64,000 nucleotides of DNA, from contig NZ_CP065589.1 of the NCBI RefSeq assembly GCF_021278965.1, positions 191,001 to 255,000 of the forward strand. Reading direction: 5' to 3'. Both the position numbers and the translations under genes were made by a program. This document shows, in pieces, positions 11,401-20,574 of the stretch (positions within the stretch are counted from its first letter, which is position 1; each line of letters begins with the position of its first letter). Source of the stretch: Chryseobacterium capnotolerans (GTDB taxonomy: Bacteria > Bacteroidota > Bacteroidia > Flavobacteriales > Weeksellaceae). The notes under the pieces were generated by a model. That model was given only the letters and a program-made list of their open reading frames with translations. It made no database searches and was not told the origin of the DNA.

Positions 11401-13478
11401 ATGAAGTTCAAATAGCTACTGAATGTAACGGAAATACGCAAGGGCTGTTTTCACCTTCCCAACAATTTACCACTCCTGTATTATCATATTGTCCAATGAC
11501 TGGTACCGGGTCTAATGATCATATTTCAAATGTAACGGTTACTCCAGTAAATCCAGGATTGCCTGTGATGAATAATAGCTCTGTACAAACCAATTATATA
11601 AGTTATACAACCCCGGCTACTCTGATAACTCTGGAAATAGGTTCTGCAGATAATAAAATTTCTGTTGCTAAAGATTGGACAGGATCTACAGGAAGTGTAG
11701 CTGTTATAGCTTGGATTGATTTTAACAGAGATGGTGTATTCGATAATTCAGAAAGGATTCTTAATTCAGCAGCAAGTACAACTACTGTTGTTGATGCTAA
11801 ATTTGCAGTTCCTGGAGGAGCTTATTCAGGTCCATTAACAACTACAATGAGAGTCGTTCTGAAGCGAAGCAATGCACCAGTAATGTGTCAGAATGCAGTA
11901 GATGGAGAAGTGGAGGATTATGCAGTACAGTTGAAACCATGCAGTACGGAAACCCCAAAAGGATTTACAGTCAATACTATAACCCATAATTCTGCAATGG
12001 TTAGCTGGACGGCAGCAACGAACAATCTTACCTATCTTTTACAATATAGAGTAGAAGGAACGCCTACGTGGACTGATGTATACGTTACGGGTGTTCAACA
12101 TACACTGAATAACCTGCTGCCATCTACTACTTATGAAGTACAGCTTGCAGCAAATTGTGGAAAGACACCAGGAGTATTTACATCGGTTAAAACATTCATT
12201 ACAAGGTGTGATCCTGCTCCTCCAAGTGTTGTTGTAGGTAATATTACAACTAATTCTGCAGTGGTTACCTGGAATCCGGCAGTAGTAAATGTAAAGTATA
12301 AATTGAGATGGAGAAAAGTAGGGGGTACAGGTTGGCCGAACCCTGAGATTAATCTTCCTACTGCATCCATAAACAACTATACATTAGCGGGGCTAGATCC
12401 TTATACAACCTATGAAGTACAGATTGCCAGTCAATGTGCTAATGAGACTATATGGAACTCTTATTCAAACTCTGTGGTATTTACAACGGAAAGAACCTGC
12501 GAAATTCCACCACCGGGATTAACAATCGCTCAGCTATTCCCTACATCGGCAGAAATTAAATGGGATTCTTTCCCTGGAGCAACTTATATTCTCAAATATA
12601 GAAGAGTAGGAGTTATAAGTTGGACAACTATCCCGGTGGCTACTAATACTTATACATTAACAGGCCTATTGGAACTTACAAAATATGAAATGCAAGTGGC
12701 CAATGTCTGTAGTGGAACAACCGGTTCATTTACACTACCTTATTATTTTACCACTCCTACTGTAACATATTGTAAAATGGTATCAGGAAGTGCTGCAAGT
12801 GAATATATTGCTAAAGTAACCGTAAGACCCAATGGTAAAGCGGTTATGGAAAATGCTTCAGGAGCTTCAACATATACGAATTATTCAGGAGTTCCAAAAG
12901 CCTTTATCGAATTGATTCAAGGATCTACAGATAATGAAATAATCATTGAAAAAAAATGGACAGGAACCAATCATAATGAAGGAATTGCGGTATGGATAGA
13001 CTTCAACAGAAATGGTGAATTTGATATTGATGAAAGAATATTCACTTCTGCACCTAATACTACAAGCCCTGTTACAGGCAAGTTCAATGTGCCGGCAGAT
13101 GCTTTTGTAAGTACAACAGATTACAAATATGTAGTAATGCGGGTAGCGATGCAGAGAGACGGTATTCCAGTCAACTGTATGAATTTTAATAATGGTGAAG
13201 TAGAAGATTATTCTATAAGGATATCTAGAAAATATAATCCTAACCTTCTTAATCAGACTGATATTCTCATTTATCCTAATCCTGTGAGCTCAATATTATA
13301 TGTGAAAAATATAAGCAAAAAAGCAAAGTATAAGATTTATAATACGGCAGGGCAGATTGTTGCAGAAAGTATTATATTGAATAATCAGCTAAATGTAAGC
13401 AGGCTTATCAATGGCGTTTATGTGATAGATATTGATGATAACGGAAATATGGCACAGAAAAAGTTTATTAAGGAATAA
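8448..13478 (+). CDS. Secreted metzincin (reprolysin-like) protease with FN3/GEVED modules and T9SS tail
   Basis: About 1676 residues from the ATG at 8448 (a TTG at 8436 is in frame, but the ATG starts the signal peptide MKKIFTFFFF...FHAQ). A propeptide-like region runs to about residue 190. The zinc protease domain contains HEIGHQLGGNH at about 351, the full HExxHxxGxxH metzincin motif, and a Met-turn candidate IMGYAG near 382. After a beta domain (about 440-670) come FN3 (675), GEVED (765-910), FN3 (919), GEVED (1014-1160), three FN3 repeats, GEVED and a T9SS type A tail from about 1604. An exported, cell-surface or released endopeptidase is inferred. The C-terminal half tracks the preceding gene module by module. 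Confidence 0.92.
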   Translation: MKKIFTFFFFLNMLIMFHAQWTTATFKGKVIQEGSKAKSFYSLDISLLRSQLVRAQETGQYAQPVTISLPTLNGKIEKFAVYSFPVVVKELADHYQLGSYVGVGIDDPAKYLRFSLAPNDFQSMIINGEGSEFIEPADKDKTIYEVHPKTEGGKHGFICSTREQEIDQQEIDKLYKAGNSFANQSNNFAKSSDRKYRTLRLAMSVTGEYTQFHGGTVAGALTAINATLTRVNGVFEKDFALHLNLQNYPNVIYTNPNTDPYTAVPAGGNAPNSWSTELQQTLTANVGNANYDIGHLFGATGGGGMAGCIGCICLDPGSPNPSTGNGKGSGYTSPSNGGPQGDTFDIDFVAHEIGHQLGGNHTFMYQYQTPNVQFEPGSGTTIMGYAGVANGNAAGAGISPSPGGTFDIQPNSDAYFLRNSINQVQTILAARTCDTETSVTNTPPVIGTLPAYNIPKGTAFVLTASVTDAENDPMTYTWEQADAMISSGPSIDNINLGNTTSGASFRSLIPSTNPTRYFPKLSSVLNGILHDTSGWEAVSTVPRTTTFSVTVRDNHPVANQQQTQSATQTIIVGNNGPFKVNPTTVYNNGPTNVTWDVVGTNTVPYNAASVKIDFTTDNGVTWNVISASTPNDGSESLDFSPFPLMVGGIAKIRVSAINNVFYAIGNGTIDTLPICTSNPPGGVITNMVTQTTAIITWNASFNASYIVQYRVAGTTAWTTYTPNPATNTVTLTGLAAGTHYEVQVANICSGITGNFSVPMVFMTPYCAATSSNTNNGYISNVTVAATNSYTMSNTSGANSYTDYSTDAAKLITVVRGTNNNTISVSKSWPAAMSNKAVSVWIDFNKNGTFETAERILNVSNNTVTPVTATFDVPTGAYAGPLTTRMRVLLRDTNNPNPCTSFANGEVEDYAVKIIDIQTCTNAPPSNITITNLTPNSANISWAASTGAVYVLRHRKIGSPAWTTINPVPNPGNNYTISGLTEQTQYEVQIATECNGNTQGLFSPSQQFTTPVLSYCPMTGTGSNDHISNVTVTPVNPGLPVMNNSSVQTNYISYTTPATLITLEIGSADNKISVAKDWTGSTGSVAVIAWIDFNRDGVFDNSERILNSAASTTTVVDAKFAVPGGAYSGPLTTTMRVVLKRSNAPVMCQNAVDGEVEDYAVQLKPCSTETPKGFTVNTITHNSAMVSWTAATNNLTYLLQYRVEGTPTWTDVYVTGVQHTLNNLLPSTTYEVQLAANCGKTPGVFTSVKTFITRCDPAPPSVVVGNITTNSAVVTWNPAVVNVKYKLRWRKVGGTGWPNPEINLPTASINNYTLAGLDPYTTYEVQIASQCANETIWNSYSNSVVFTTERTCEIPPPGLTIAQLFPTSAEIKWDSFPGATYILKYRRVGVISWTTIPVATNTYTLTGLLELTKYEMQVANVCSGTTGSFTLPYYFTTPTVTYCKMVSGSAASEYIAKVTVRPNGKAVMENASGASTYTNYSGVPKAFIELIQGSTDNEIIIEKKWTGTNHNEGIAVWIDFNRNGEFDIDERIFTSAPNTTSPVTGKFNVPADAFVSTTDYKYVVMRVAMQRDGIPVNCMNFNNGEVEDYSIRISRKYNPNLLNQTDILIYPNPVSSILYVKNISKKAKYKIYNTAGQIVAESIILNNQLNVSRLINGVYVIDIDDNGNMAQKKFIKE

Positions 13479-13488
13479 CCTATATTGA

Positions 13489-13520
13489 AAAAAGCCCTCT
13501 TAAAATGAGGGCTTTTTATT
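13489..13520. terminator. Bidirectional terminator
   Basis: Stem 13489-13499 (A-rich then GCCCTC) with 13507-13517 (GAGGGC then T-rich). Flanked by A-rich and T-rich sides, so it can end both the protease gene and the convergent coaE transcript. Confidence 0.85.
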
Positions 13521-13549
13521 TAAAAGGTAGTGAAAATTCTAACCATTTA

Positions 13550-14176
13550 TTATTCAATAGCAAAGATGACTTTTTCTGTCTGTTCTTTTAGCTCTTCCAG
13601 ATTGGTGTTATTGTAAATGATACAGTCCGCCACTTTGATCTTATCCCTTTCAGGCATTTGCTTTTCCATAACAGCCTCTACTTCACGGTAGGTTTTGTTA
13701 TCTCTGTCCATTACCCTTTTGATTCTGATATTATCCTCTGCAGTTACCAGAAGAGACTTATAGCATTGTCTGTTAAGTCTTAATTCAAATAATAATGCAG
13801 TTTCTTTAAAAACCAGATATTTGGTCTGTTTCTTTACCCATTGTTCAAAATCAATACGTACAGCAGGATGAATGATTTCATTCAGCTGCTGAAGAAGATC
13901 TTTATTATTGAAAACTTTACCTGCTACAAACTTTCTATCGTATTGGCCGTTTTCATCATAAGCTTCTTCACCCAGAAGTTCTTTGATCTTAATTTTTAGT
14001 TCTTCACTGTCATTTACAATATCTTTTGCCCGGTCATCAGAATAATAAACCGGAAAGCCAAATTCTTCAATGTATTTGGCAACTGTAGTTTTTCCTGAGC
14101 CAATTCCTCCCGTTAGACCAATGATCTTGGGTGCGGGCGGCTCTGCCTGTTGGCCCTCTGAATGTAATTCTTCCAT
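13550..14176 (-). CDS. coaE: Dephospho-CoA kinase
   Basis: Last step of coenzyme A synthesis: ATP-dependent phosphorylation of the ribose 3'-OH of dephospho-CoA. 208 residues with Walker A GGIGSGKTT at about 22-30, a YYSDD segment of the CoA-binding region, and the NEIIHPAVR motif typical of CoaE. The start encodes about 16 extra residues rich in Glu, Pro and Ala before the usual KIIGLTGG start; no in-frame start lies closer. Those codons are noticeably richer in G and C than the rest. Last gene of a minus-strand cluster with ruvB; nine bases separate it from the MBL hydrolase. Confidence 0.93.
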   Translation of the reverse strand: MEELHSEGQQAEPPAPKIIGLTGGIGSGKTTVAKYIEEFGFPVYYSDDRAKDIVNDSEELKIKIKELLGEEAYDENGQYDRKFVAGKVFNNKDLLQQLNEIIHPAVRIDFEQWVKKQTKYLVFKETALLFELRLNRQCYKSLLVTAEDNIRIKRVMDRDNKTYREVEAVMEKQMPERDKIKVADCIIYNNTNLEELKEQTEKVIFAIE

Positions 14177-14185
14177 AATTAAAAA

Positions 14186-15052
14186 TTAATAACCAAAAAC
14201 ATCATTAAAACTGAACGTTTCGTCAATCCTTACTCCTTTTTCAGTCATTTTAAGACTAGCTAGCTCATGATGAGCATCATGTTCAAAGAATAATAAATAT
14301 TCATTATCTACACACTGTTTCAGGAATTTTCCTTTTTCTTCCAGTGTTAAAAGAGGTCTTGTATCATATCCCATTACATATACCTGATTGATGTGGCCTG
14401 CGGTAGGAATAAGGTCTGCAGCAAAAACAACTGTTTTTTCCTGATACTGGATTACCGGGAGCATTTGCTTTTCCGTATGTCCGTCTACAAAAATGACATC
14501 CATTTTAAGATCAGGAGCAAAACCATAATTTCCGGTGGTAGGAAGCGGTAAAAAGTTCAGCTGCCCGCTTTCTTGCATAGGCATGATGTTTTCTTTCAAA
14601 AAGCTTGCTTTTTCCCTTGCATTTGGTTCTGTTGCCCATTGCCAGTGGTTTTCATTCGTCCAGAAATGAGCGTTTTTAAAAGCAGGCCTGTATCCTGTTC
14701 TGTCATCATTCCATTCTATAGCGCCACCACAGTGGTCAAAGTGAAGGTGAGTAAGGAATACATCTGTAATATCTTCCTTTACAAAACCATATTTTTTTAA
14801 ATTTTTATCTAAAGTATCATCTCCCCAAAGCGAATAATGCCCGAAGAATTTATCATCCTGCTTGTTTCCCAGGCCGCAATCTACCAGGATCAGTTTTTTT
14901 CCATCTTCTATAAGCAGGGAACGGGTTCCCAACTCGATTAGGTTTTTTTCGTCTGCAGGATTTGTTTTTTCCCACAGACTCTTTGGGACGACGCCAAACA
15001 TAGCACCGCCATCCAGTTTAAATTTTCCACATTGTATTGGATATAACTTCAT
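14186..15052 (-). CDS. MBL-fold metallo-hydrolase
   Basis: 288 residues of the metallo-beta-lactamase fold. The metal-binding signature HLHFDHCGG (HxHxDH) sits near residue 107, and later metal ligands are likely in the DGHTE and FAADL segments. No signal peptide, so cytoplasmic. The layout resembles lactonase-like and other quorum-quenching-type or general hydrolase members, but substrate cannot be read from the sequence. Tightly packed between the PaiB-like gene (12 bases) and coaE (9 bases), suggesting co-transcription. Confidence 0.85.
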   Translation of the reverse strand: MKLYPIQCGKFKLDGGAMFGVVPKSLWEKTNPADEKNLIELGTRSLLIEDGKKLILVDCGLGNKQDDKFFGHYSLWGDDTLDKNLKKYGFVKEDITDVFLTHLHFDHCGGAIEWNDDRTGYRPAFKNAHFWTNENHWQWATEPNAREKASFLKENIMPMQESGQLNFLPLPTTGNYGFAPDLKMDVIFVDGHTEKQMLPVIQYQEKTVVFAADLIPTAGHINQVYVMGYDTRPLLTLEEKGKFLKQCVDNEYLLFFEHDAHHELASLKMTEKGVRIDETFSFNDVFGY

Positions 15053-15064
15053 ATATATTTTGAT

Positions 15065-15676
15065 TTATTTCTTTATTAATTTCATTTTCTCAGCAATTTT
15101 CTGAGCCTGGGCATCCGATTGTTCCAGTTGTGAAATGATATTGTTAAAATCATTTTCCTTCCGGTTCTGAGAAAGTTTTTGTTTGATGAATATTTCCGTT
15201 GGAATTACTTTAATCCCAAAAGCTCCTTTCATTTCCTTTTCTACAAATTCCCTTCCCATATCTTTTACCATCATGGGACATTGCTGAAAATTTTCATATT
15301 TCGTAGTTAACTTGTCCAGATGAGCATATAATTCATCCTGATTCATCAGCTCAACTTTTCCATAGATCTGTACCGCTTCATAATTCCATGTGGAAACATT
15401 AATGTGATCATACCAGCTGCTGGAAATGTAAGTATGGGCGCCTAAAAAATCACACAATACTTCATCACCGTTTTTCAGGGTTTTGGCCTGTGGATTAGCT
15501 CTGGAAATATGAGTTTCAATATAAGAATTTTCCGGATCATTTTCATTCAGCATCATCATGGAATGTGTAGCACGAATTTTATCAACAGAAGAAATGAGCA
15601 ATGCAAAAGAATTCTCTTTGATAATTTCTCTCATCACATCCAGATCTTCGCTTCTATACAATTTAGGAACAAACAT
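15065..15676 (-). CDS. FMN-binding negative transcriptional regulator, PaiB-like
   Basis: 203 residues starting MFVPKLYR, a start typical of PaiB-family proteins. The split-barrel flavin fold is suggested by the ALLISS, THSMMMLNEND and HTYISSSWY segments; the C-terminus is a basic helix. In Bacillus, PaiB is a repressor acting on sporulation and protease genes; here only the flavin-binding fold can be inferred. No helix-turn-helix is obvious, so a direct DNA-binding role is doubtful. Lies 58 bases downstream of ruvB. Confidence 0.82.
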   Translation of the reverse strand: MFVPKLYRSEDLDVMREIIKENSFALLISSVDKIRATHSMMMLNENDPENSYIETHISRANPQAKTLKNGDEVLCDFLGAHTYISSSWYDHINVSTWNYEAVQIYGKVELMNQDELYAHLDKLTTKYENFQQCPMMVKDMGREFVEKEMKGAFGIKVIPTEIFIKQKLSQNRKENDFNNIISQLEQSDAQAQKIAEKMKLIKK

Positions 15677-15734
15677 AAACTAACAACTATTCTTTTAAAT
15701 CTTAAACTCAAAACTTTGAACCAAAAACCTTCAA

Positions 15735-16757
15735 CTAAAAAAGTTCTCCCGGATTTCTTGGTCTTGAAATATTTAAATGCTGATACGCCTTATCAGTAAC
15801 CTCTCTACCTCTCGGCGTCCTGATAATAAACCCTTCCTGAATCAAAAAAGGTTCATACACTTCCTCCAGCGTTTCCGGATTTTCTCCGATGGATGTTGCC
15901 AAAGCAGAAATTCCAACCGGTTTTCCCTTGAAGTTTTCAATCATAACACGCATGATCTTATTATCCATTTCATCTAATCCAAACTCATCTACATTTAAAG
16001 AATCCAGAGCATATTTGGTAATCTTGATCTCAATCTCACCATTTCCTTTAATTTCAGCAAAGTCACGCACTCTTCTCAATAAAGCGTTGGCAATTCTTGG
16101 AGTTCCACGGCTTCTTCTGGCAATCTCAATAGCAGCATCTTCATAAATGGCTACTCCTAGAACTCGTGCGCTCCTCTGAATAATTGTTGATAAAAGTTCA
16201 ATAGAGTAGTACTCCAGCCTGCTTTGAATACCAAATCTGGCAAGCATTGGTTTCGTCAGCATGCCGCTTCTGGTGGTTGCCCCCACTAGGGTGAAAGGAT
16301 TCAGTCCGATTTGTACACTTCTGGCATTAGGACCTGTTTCCAGCATAATATCAATCTTATAGTCTTCCATTGCCGAATACAGATATTCTTCCACAACCGG
16401 AGAAAGGCGGTGAATCTCATCAATGAAAAGAACGTCATTTTCTTCCAGATTGGTTAATAAACCAGCTAAACTTCCCGGTTTATCCAATACAGGACCTGAA
16501 GTAATCTTACAGTTTACTCCAAGTTCATTGGCTATAATGTTGGCTAACGTTGTTTTCCCCAAACCTGGTGGGCCATGTAAAAGGACATGATCCAGTGCAC
16601 CGCCTCGTCTTTTGGCAGCCGTCACAAAAACCTCAAGATTTTCCAGCGTCTTTCTCTGTCCCGCAAAATCTTTAAAGCTTTGGGGACGAATTTGTTCTTC
16701 CTGCATCAACTCCTCTCGAGAGTAGTTATCCTTATCTGGATGTAAAAAATCTGGCAT
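15735..16757 (-). CDS. ruvB: Holliday junction branch migration helicase RuvB
   Basis: 340 residues, normal for the family. AAA+ motor of the RuvABC complex that drives Holliday-junction branch migration. Walker [10 protein letters not shown], Walker B LFIDEIH, sensor motif GATTRSG and the C-terminal winged-helix signature RTPRGREVT are all intact. Upstream gene on the minus-strand cluster ruvB-PaiB-MBL-coaE; the ATG at 16757 begins MPDFLHPD as in other Bacteroidota RuvB proteins. Confidence 0.97.
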   Translation of the reverse strand: MPDFLHPDKDNYSREELMQEEQIRPQSFKDFAGQRKTLENLEVFVTAAKRRGGALDHVLLHGPPGLGKTTLANIIANELGVNCKITSGPVLDKPGSLAGLLTNLEENDVLFIDEIHRLSPVVEEYLYSAMEDYKIDIMLETGPNARSVQIGLNPFTLVGATTRSGMLTKPMLARFGIQSRLEYYSIELLSTIIQRSARVLGVAIYEDAAIEIARRSRGTPRIANALLRRVRDFAEIKGNGEIEIKITKYALDSLNVDEFGLDEMDNKIMRVMIENFKGKPVGISALATSIGENPETLEEVYEPFLIQEGFIIRTPRGREVTDKAYQHLNISRPRNPGELF

Positions 16758-16789
16758 TAATTCATTTCATTTACCTCAAAGATAACAAA

Positions 16790-16905
16790 TTTAGGCTAAG
16801 ATTGAAATGAAGATTGAGAAAAGGTGAATTTGAAATTGAGATTAGGATGAAGGCTGAGGTTTAGAGTGAGAATAAGAGCAAAATTGAGATATTTTAAGTA
16901 TTTTT
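16790..16905. repeat. Purine-rich degenerate short repeat
   Basis: Between the divergent ruvB and hutI genes the sequence consists of irregular repeats of GATTGAGA / GAATGAGA-like words. It is low-complexity and encodes nothing. It may derive from slippage; no regular period could be assigned. Confidence 0.45.
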
Positions 16906-17008
16906 GAGAGGAAAATTAAAATTTGAATGATTTCATTTTGAACGCATCCTTTGTTGTATTGGAATTGCAGACAGAGATCATTCACTTTCTAACCTTTAAC
17001 CTAAATAA

Positions 17009-18235
17009 ATGAAATTAATAGGCCCATTTAAGCAGGTTGTGACACTTGCCAATCTTCCATTAAGAGGAAAACTTGCCGATGAACAATTAGAAATTATTGT
17101 TGATGGAGGAATACTAGTTGAAAATGGTACCATTCAGAGAATTGGTGATTTTGAAACTTTAAAAAATGAAAATCCGGCAATAGAAATAGACCCCATTGAA
17201 GGAGAACAGGTGATACTGCCGGCTTTTGTAGATTCGCATACACACATTTGTTTCGGAGGAAACCGTGCCAATGACTTTGCGATGCGTAATGCAGGTAAAA
17301 CTTATCTGGAAATTGCGGAAAGTGGCGGCGGGATCTGGAGTTCTGTACAACATACAAGAAATGCTTCGGAAGAAGAATTACTGAAAACTCTGTTGGAAAG
17401 AATCAAATTTCTTGTAGATCTTGGGATTACAACGATTGAAGTAAAGAGTGGCTATGGGCTGGATGTTGATAACGAGTTGAAAATGCTTAGAATCATTAAA
17501 AAAGCACAGGAATCAACAAAAGCAACATTAGTTCCTACCTGTCTTTCCGCACATTTAAAACCAAGAGATTTTGAAGGCAGCAATCCGGAATATCTGAACT
17601 ATATCCTTACTGAAATTCTTCCTAAAGTAAAAGAAGAGAATCTTGCAAAACGGGTAGATATCTTTATTGAAAAATCAGCATTCCAGCCTGAAGAAAGTAA
17701 AGAATTTCTCCTTAAAACTAAAGATTTAGGTTTCGGGATAACGGTTCATGCAGACCAATTTACACCAGGAAGTTCAAGAATTGCGGTAGAAGTAGGGGCA
17801 AAATCAGCGGACCATTTGGAAGCAACTATTGATGAAGATATAGACTTCCTAGCTCAATCTGACACTGTTGCAACAGCGCTTCCGGGAGCAAGTTTAGGAT
17901 TAGGTGAAAAATTTACACCAGCAAGAAAATTATTAGATGCAGGAGCTATCGTAGCCATAGCAAGTGACTGGAATCCGGGATCCGCTCCTATGGGGAACTT
18001 AATCACTCAAGCTTCTATTTTAGCAACATTTCAAAAACTGACAACCGCTGAAGTATTGGCAGGAATGACTTATCGTGCTGCTTATGCTCTTAATCTTGAA
18101 GACAGAGGAAAACTTGAAGCAGGTAAAAAAGCAGATTTTGTGACTTTTAAAACCAATAATTTCCAGAATGTTCTTTATAATCAAGGAAGTCTTAAAGCTG
18201 AACATGTTTACATTGATGGAAAACAGGTAGGTTAA
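17009..18235 (+). CDS. hutI: Imidazolonepropionase
   Basis: 408 residues, amidohydrolase family; third step of histidine degradation, opening 4-imidazolone-5-propionate to N-formimino-L-glutamate. Motifs present: the metal-binding HTH in VDSHTHICFGGNR, the substrate-loop GYGLD segment, the HADQF metal ligand, and the C-terminal ASDWNPGSAPMGNL signature. Followed by a DUF695-like gene and then hutG, so the Hut pathway is partly clustered here; hutH and hutU are not in the window. Confidence 0.96.
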   Translation: MKLIGPFKQVVTLANLPLRGKLADEQLEIIVDGGILVENGTIQRIGDFETLKNENPAIEIDPIEGEQVILPAFVDSHTHICFGGNRANDFAMRNAGKTYLEIAESGGGIWSSVQHTRNASEEELLKTLLERIKFLVDLGITTIEVKSGYGLDVDNELKMLRIIKKAQESTKATLVPTCLSAHLKPRDFEGSNPEYLNYILTEILPKVKEENLAKRVDIFIEKSAFQPEESKEFLLKTKDLGFGITVHADQFTPGSSRIAVEVGAKSADHLEATIDEDIDFLAQSDTVATALPGASLGLGEKFTPARKLLDAGAIVAIASDWNPGSAPMGNLITQASILATFQKLTTAEVLAGMTYRAAYALNLEDRGKLEAGKKADFVTFKTNNFQNVLYNQGSLKAEHVYIDGKQVG

Positions 18236-18256
18236 AATATAAAAAACTTAATCAAA

Positions 18257-19333
18257 ATGGAAGAAAGGCAATTAGAAAAAGAACTTGATTATAGAGGTTT
18301 TTGGAACTGGTTTTTAACAAAAGAAAAAGACTTTTATGAAGTCGTTAAAAATGGCGGTCAGGAAGCAATTGAGAAAGAATTTTTTGACCAAATTGTTCCC
18401 AGGCTCACCGAAATCAATGATGGTTATTATTTTCTGACTGGGATGAGTGATGATTCCACAGCAGAATTGGTGCTTACGGCAGATGGTGAGATCAGAAATG
18501 TTGTTTTCATTGAAGAACTTATTGAAGCTGCTCCTAAACTCGATCACTGGAAGTTTACCGCATTGAAACCTGCAATGGATATAAAGAATGTAAACGTTAC
18601 CATGGGCGATTACACATTTACAAAAGATAACATCTTTTTCTATTCCAATGAACAGGAAGAATATCCTGACGAGATTGATTTGGTTTTTGTTTACAATGGA
18701 AATACTGAAAATAAAGACGCTGTTACAACAGGAGTTTGTATTTTTTTAGATAATTTTTTAGGTGAATTGAATTTTGCCACCCAGATTGATACGTTTACCG
18801 TGGTAGGAAAAGATCATGCTCAAAAAGAACTTGTCCCCATTGAAAAGCTGAAGGATTTTCTACTATGGAGGGAAAGAGAATTTACAGAAAAATATAAAAG
18901 TGTAAAGAGAGCAGATGTGGATGAACAATTTTCTATCCTCAGGGCAACCTTGGGTGATGAAAGACCCCTTATTGCCTGTATGAATCTTCCATTGCTGAAT
19001 TATGATGCAAAAGCTTCCTATCCATGGATTTCTGTACTGAAATTTCATTATAACGGCGAGAATAATGATGGGCTTCCTGAGCAGGAAGATTTTGAAAAAT
19101 TAGGTGATATTGAAGATAAAGCCATTGAAAACCTAAAAGAGAAAGGGTATCTGTATATAGGCAGGGAAACTGCGGATAATATTAAAGAAAGCTATTTTGC
19201 GGGTAAAGATTTTAGGGCAATTTCTAAAGTTTTTAAAAATATAAAAGATAACACTCCGGAATATAGCACCTCATTCAGAATCTTTAAAGACAAATATTGG
19301 CAGTATTTTAAGTATTACAATAATGCTGTTTAA
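18257..19333 (+). CDS. DUF695-like cytoplasmic protein of unknown function
   Basis: 358 residues, acidic, no signal peptide or membrane segment. The N-terminal part (about 1-120) includes GFWNWF and a segment comparing an acidic set of strands; the C-terminal part (about 225-345) has the WISVLKFHYNG, IEDKAIENL and YIGRETADN pattern that recalls DUF695. It begins 21 bases after hutI and precedes a terminator, so it probably shares the hutI message. Nothing in the sequence ties it mechanistically to histidine breakdown. Confidence 0.7.
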   Translation: MEERQLEKELDYRGFWNWFLTKEKDFYEVVKNGGQEAIEKEFFDQIVPRLTEINDGYYFLTGMSDDSTAELVLTADGEIRNVVFIEELIEAAPKLDHWKFTALKPAMDIKNVNVTMGDYTFTKDNIFFYSNEQEEYPDEIDLVFVYNGNTENKDAVTTGVCIFLDNFLGELNFATQIDTFTVVGKDHAQKELVPIEKLKDFLLWREREFTEKYKSVKRADVDEQFSILRATLGDERPLIACMNLPLLNYDAKASYPWISVLKFHYNGENNDGLPEQEDFEKLGDIEDKAIENLKEKGYLYIGRETADNIKESYFAGKDFRAISKVFKNIKDNTPEYSTSFRIFKDKYWQYFKYYNNAV

Positions 19334-19337
19334 GATA

Positions 19338-19368
19338 AAATGTGGAAGAGAAACTCTTCCACATTTTT
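19338..19368 (+). terminator. Rho-independent terminator
   Basis: 13-bp stem (19338-19350 with 19354-19366), three-base AAA loop and T-rich end. Ends the hutI / DUF695 transcript, leaving hutG on its own. Confidence 0.85.
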
Positions 19369-19512
19369 GTTAAAATTATAGAGACAGGAATAAAATTTTT
19401 CTATAAAATAAGATTCATTTAGATAATATATAAAAGGAGTTTTTTTATCTAAACAATATTAATTAGCTTTACTGATTAGAATGATGTGACTAAAATTGAA
19501 TTTTAAAGAATT

Positions 19513-20436
19513 ATGTTTCAAAATATTTGGCAGGGTAGATTAGATGGAGAAGAACTTCTTTTCCACAGACTCTTTCAGAGAGTAAAAGAAGAACAGAATT
19601 ATGACAATATTTTACCGAATGATTTCGTTTTGCATGGTTTTGCCGTGGATGAAGGAGTCAGGAGAAATAGAGGGCGCCAGGGGGCTAAGGAAGCTCCCAA
19701 TGTGATCCGTAAAAATATGGCTAATTTTCCTGTTATTCTTCCCAATTTCGCTATGCTGGATTTTGGGAACGTTACCTGTGAAGATGGTAATCTGGAGAAT
19801 ACTCAGAACAATCTTGCTAAAAATGTCTCAAAAGTTCTTTTAAAGGGTGGAAAATCACTTGTTTTGGGTGGTGGTCATGAAGTGACCTATGCTCATTATT
19901 TGGGGATTAAAACAGCCTTTCCGGAGCAAAAAATAGGAATTATCAATATTGATGCCCACTTTGATAACAGGCAGCCGGAAAAAGGAGTAGGGCCAAGCTC
20001 AGGAACCGGATTCTGGCAAATCGCTCAGGAAGGACCTATCAACTCCCTTCACATCGGAATTCAAAGGAATTCAAATACTTTAAAACTTTTTGATACCGCA
20101 CATCAGTATGGAATGAAGTATATTCTTTCCGATGAATTATTTTTTCAAAACCTTCCTTCCGTCTATCAGCGTATTGATGACCTGTTGGAGAGTGTAGATT
20201 TTGCCTATCTCACTATTTGTATGGATGTTTTTAATGCATCTATTGCTCCGGGGGTTTCAGCTTCAGCATATAATGGTATCTTTGCAGATGCAACCTTTAT
20301 GCATTTTTACAGGCATATCTTAAAAAACAAAAAACTGGTTGCGCTGGATGTGGCAGAAGTCAATCCGTCTTTCGATATTCAGGACAGGACGGCAAGGCTG
20401 GCAGCTTGTCTGGTGAATGAATGGCTAATGATGTAA
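19513..20436 (+). CDS. hutG: Formimidoylglutamase-like arginase-family hydrolase
   Basis: 307 residues, ureohydrolase (arginase) fold, expected to cleave formiminoglutamate to glutamate and formamide with a dimanganese centre. Visible metal motifs: GGGHE (about 119-123) and NIDAHFDNR. The third metal motif, normally SxDxDxF, reads TICMDVF with Cys236 in place of the first Asp and Asp238 kept; the following APGVSA loop is canonical for HutG. I believe Cys here occurs in part of the family but could not check. Separate transcript from hutI. Confidence 0.88.
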   Translation: MFQNIWQGRLDGEELLFHRLFQRVKEEQNYDNILPNDFVLHGFAVDEGVRRNRGRQGAKEAPNVIRKNMANFPVILPNFAMLDFGNVTCEDGNLENTQNNLAKNVSKVLLKGGKSLVLGGGHEVTYAHYLGIKTAFPEQKIGIINIDAHFDNRQPEKGVGPSSGTGFWQIAQEGPINSLHIGIQRNSNTLKLFDTAHQYGMKYILSDELFFQNLPSVYQRIDDLLESVDFAYLTICMDVFNASIAPGVSASAYNGIFADATFMHFYRHILKNKKLVALDVAEVNPSFDIQDRTARLAACLVNEWLMM

Positions 20437-20574
20437 GATAAAGCTATATTCTTCCGATAGAGAAAATCATTCTTTTATTATCCCTTAAGGAATAGAATTT
20501 GCTGACTTTATCGTGCTTTTAAAATAAAAGCGCTCATAAATTCATTAGCTGAATTTAAAAACAGAATTTATATT

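Noticed and set aside
20515-20531. Terminator after hutG
   Set aside because: GCTTTTA-AAA-TAAAAGC is a weak AT-rich stem without a T-run on the plus strand.
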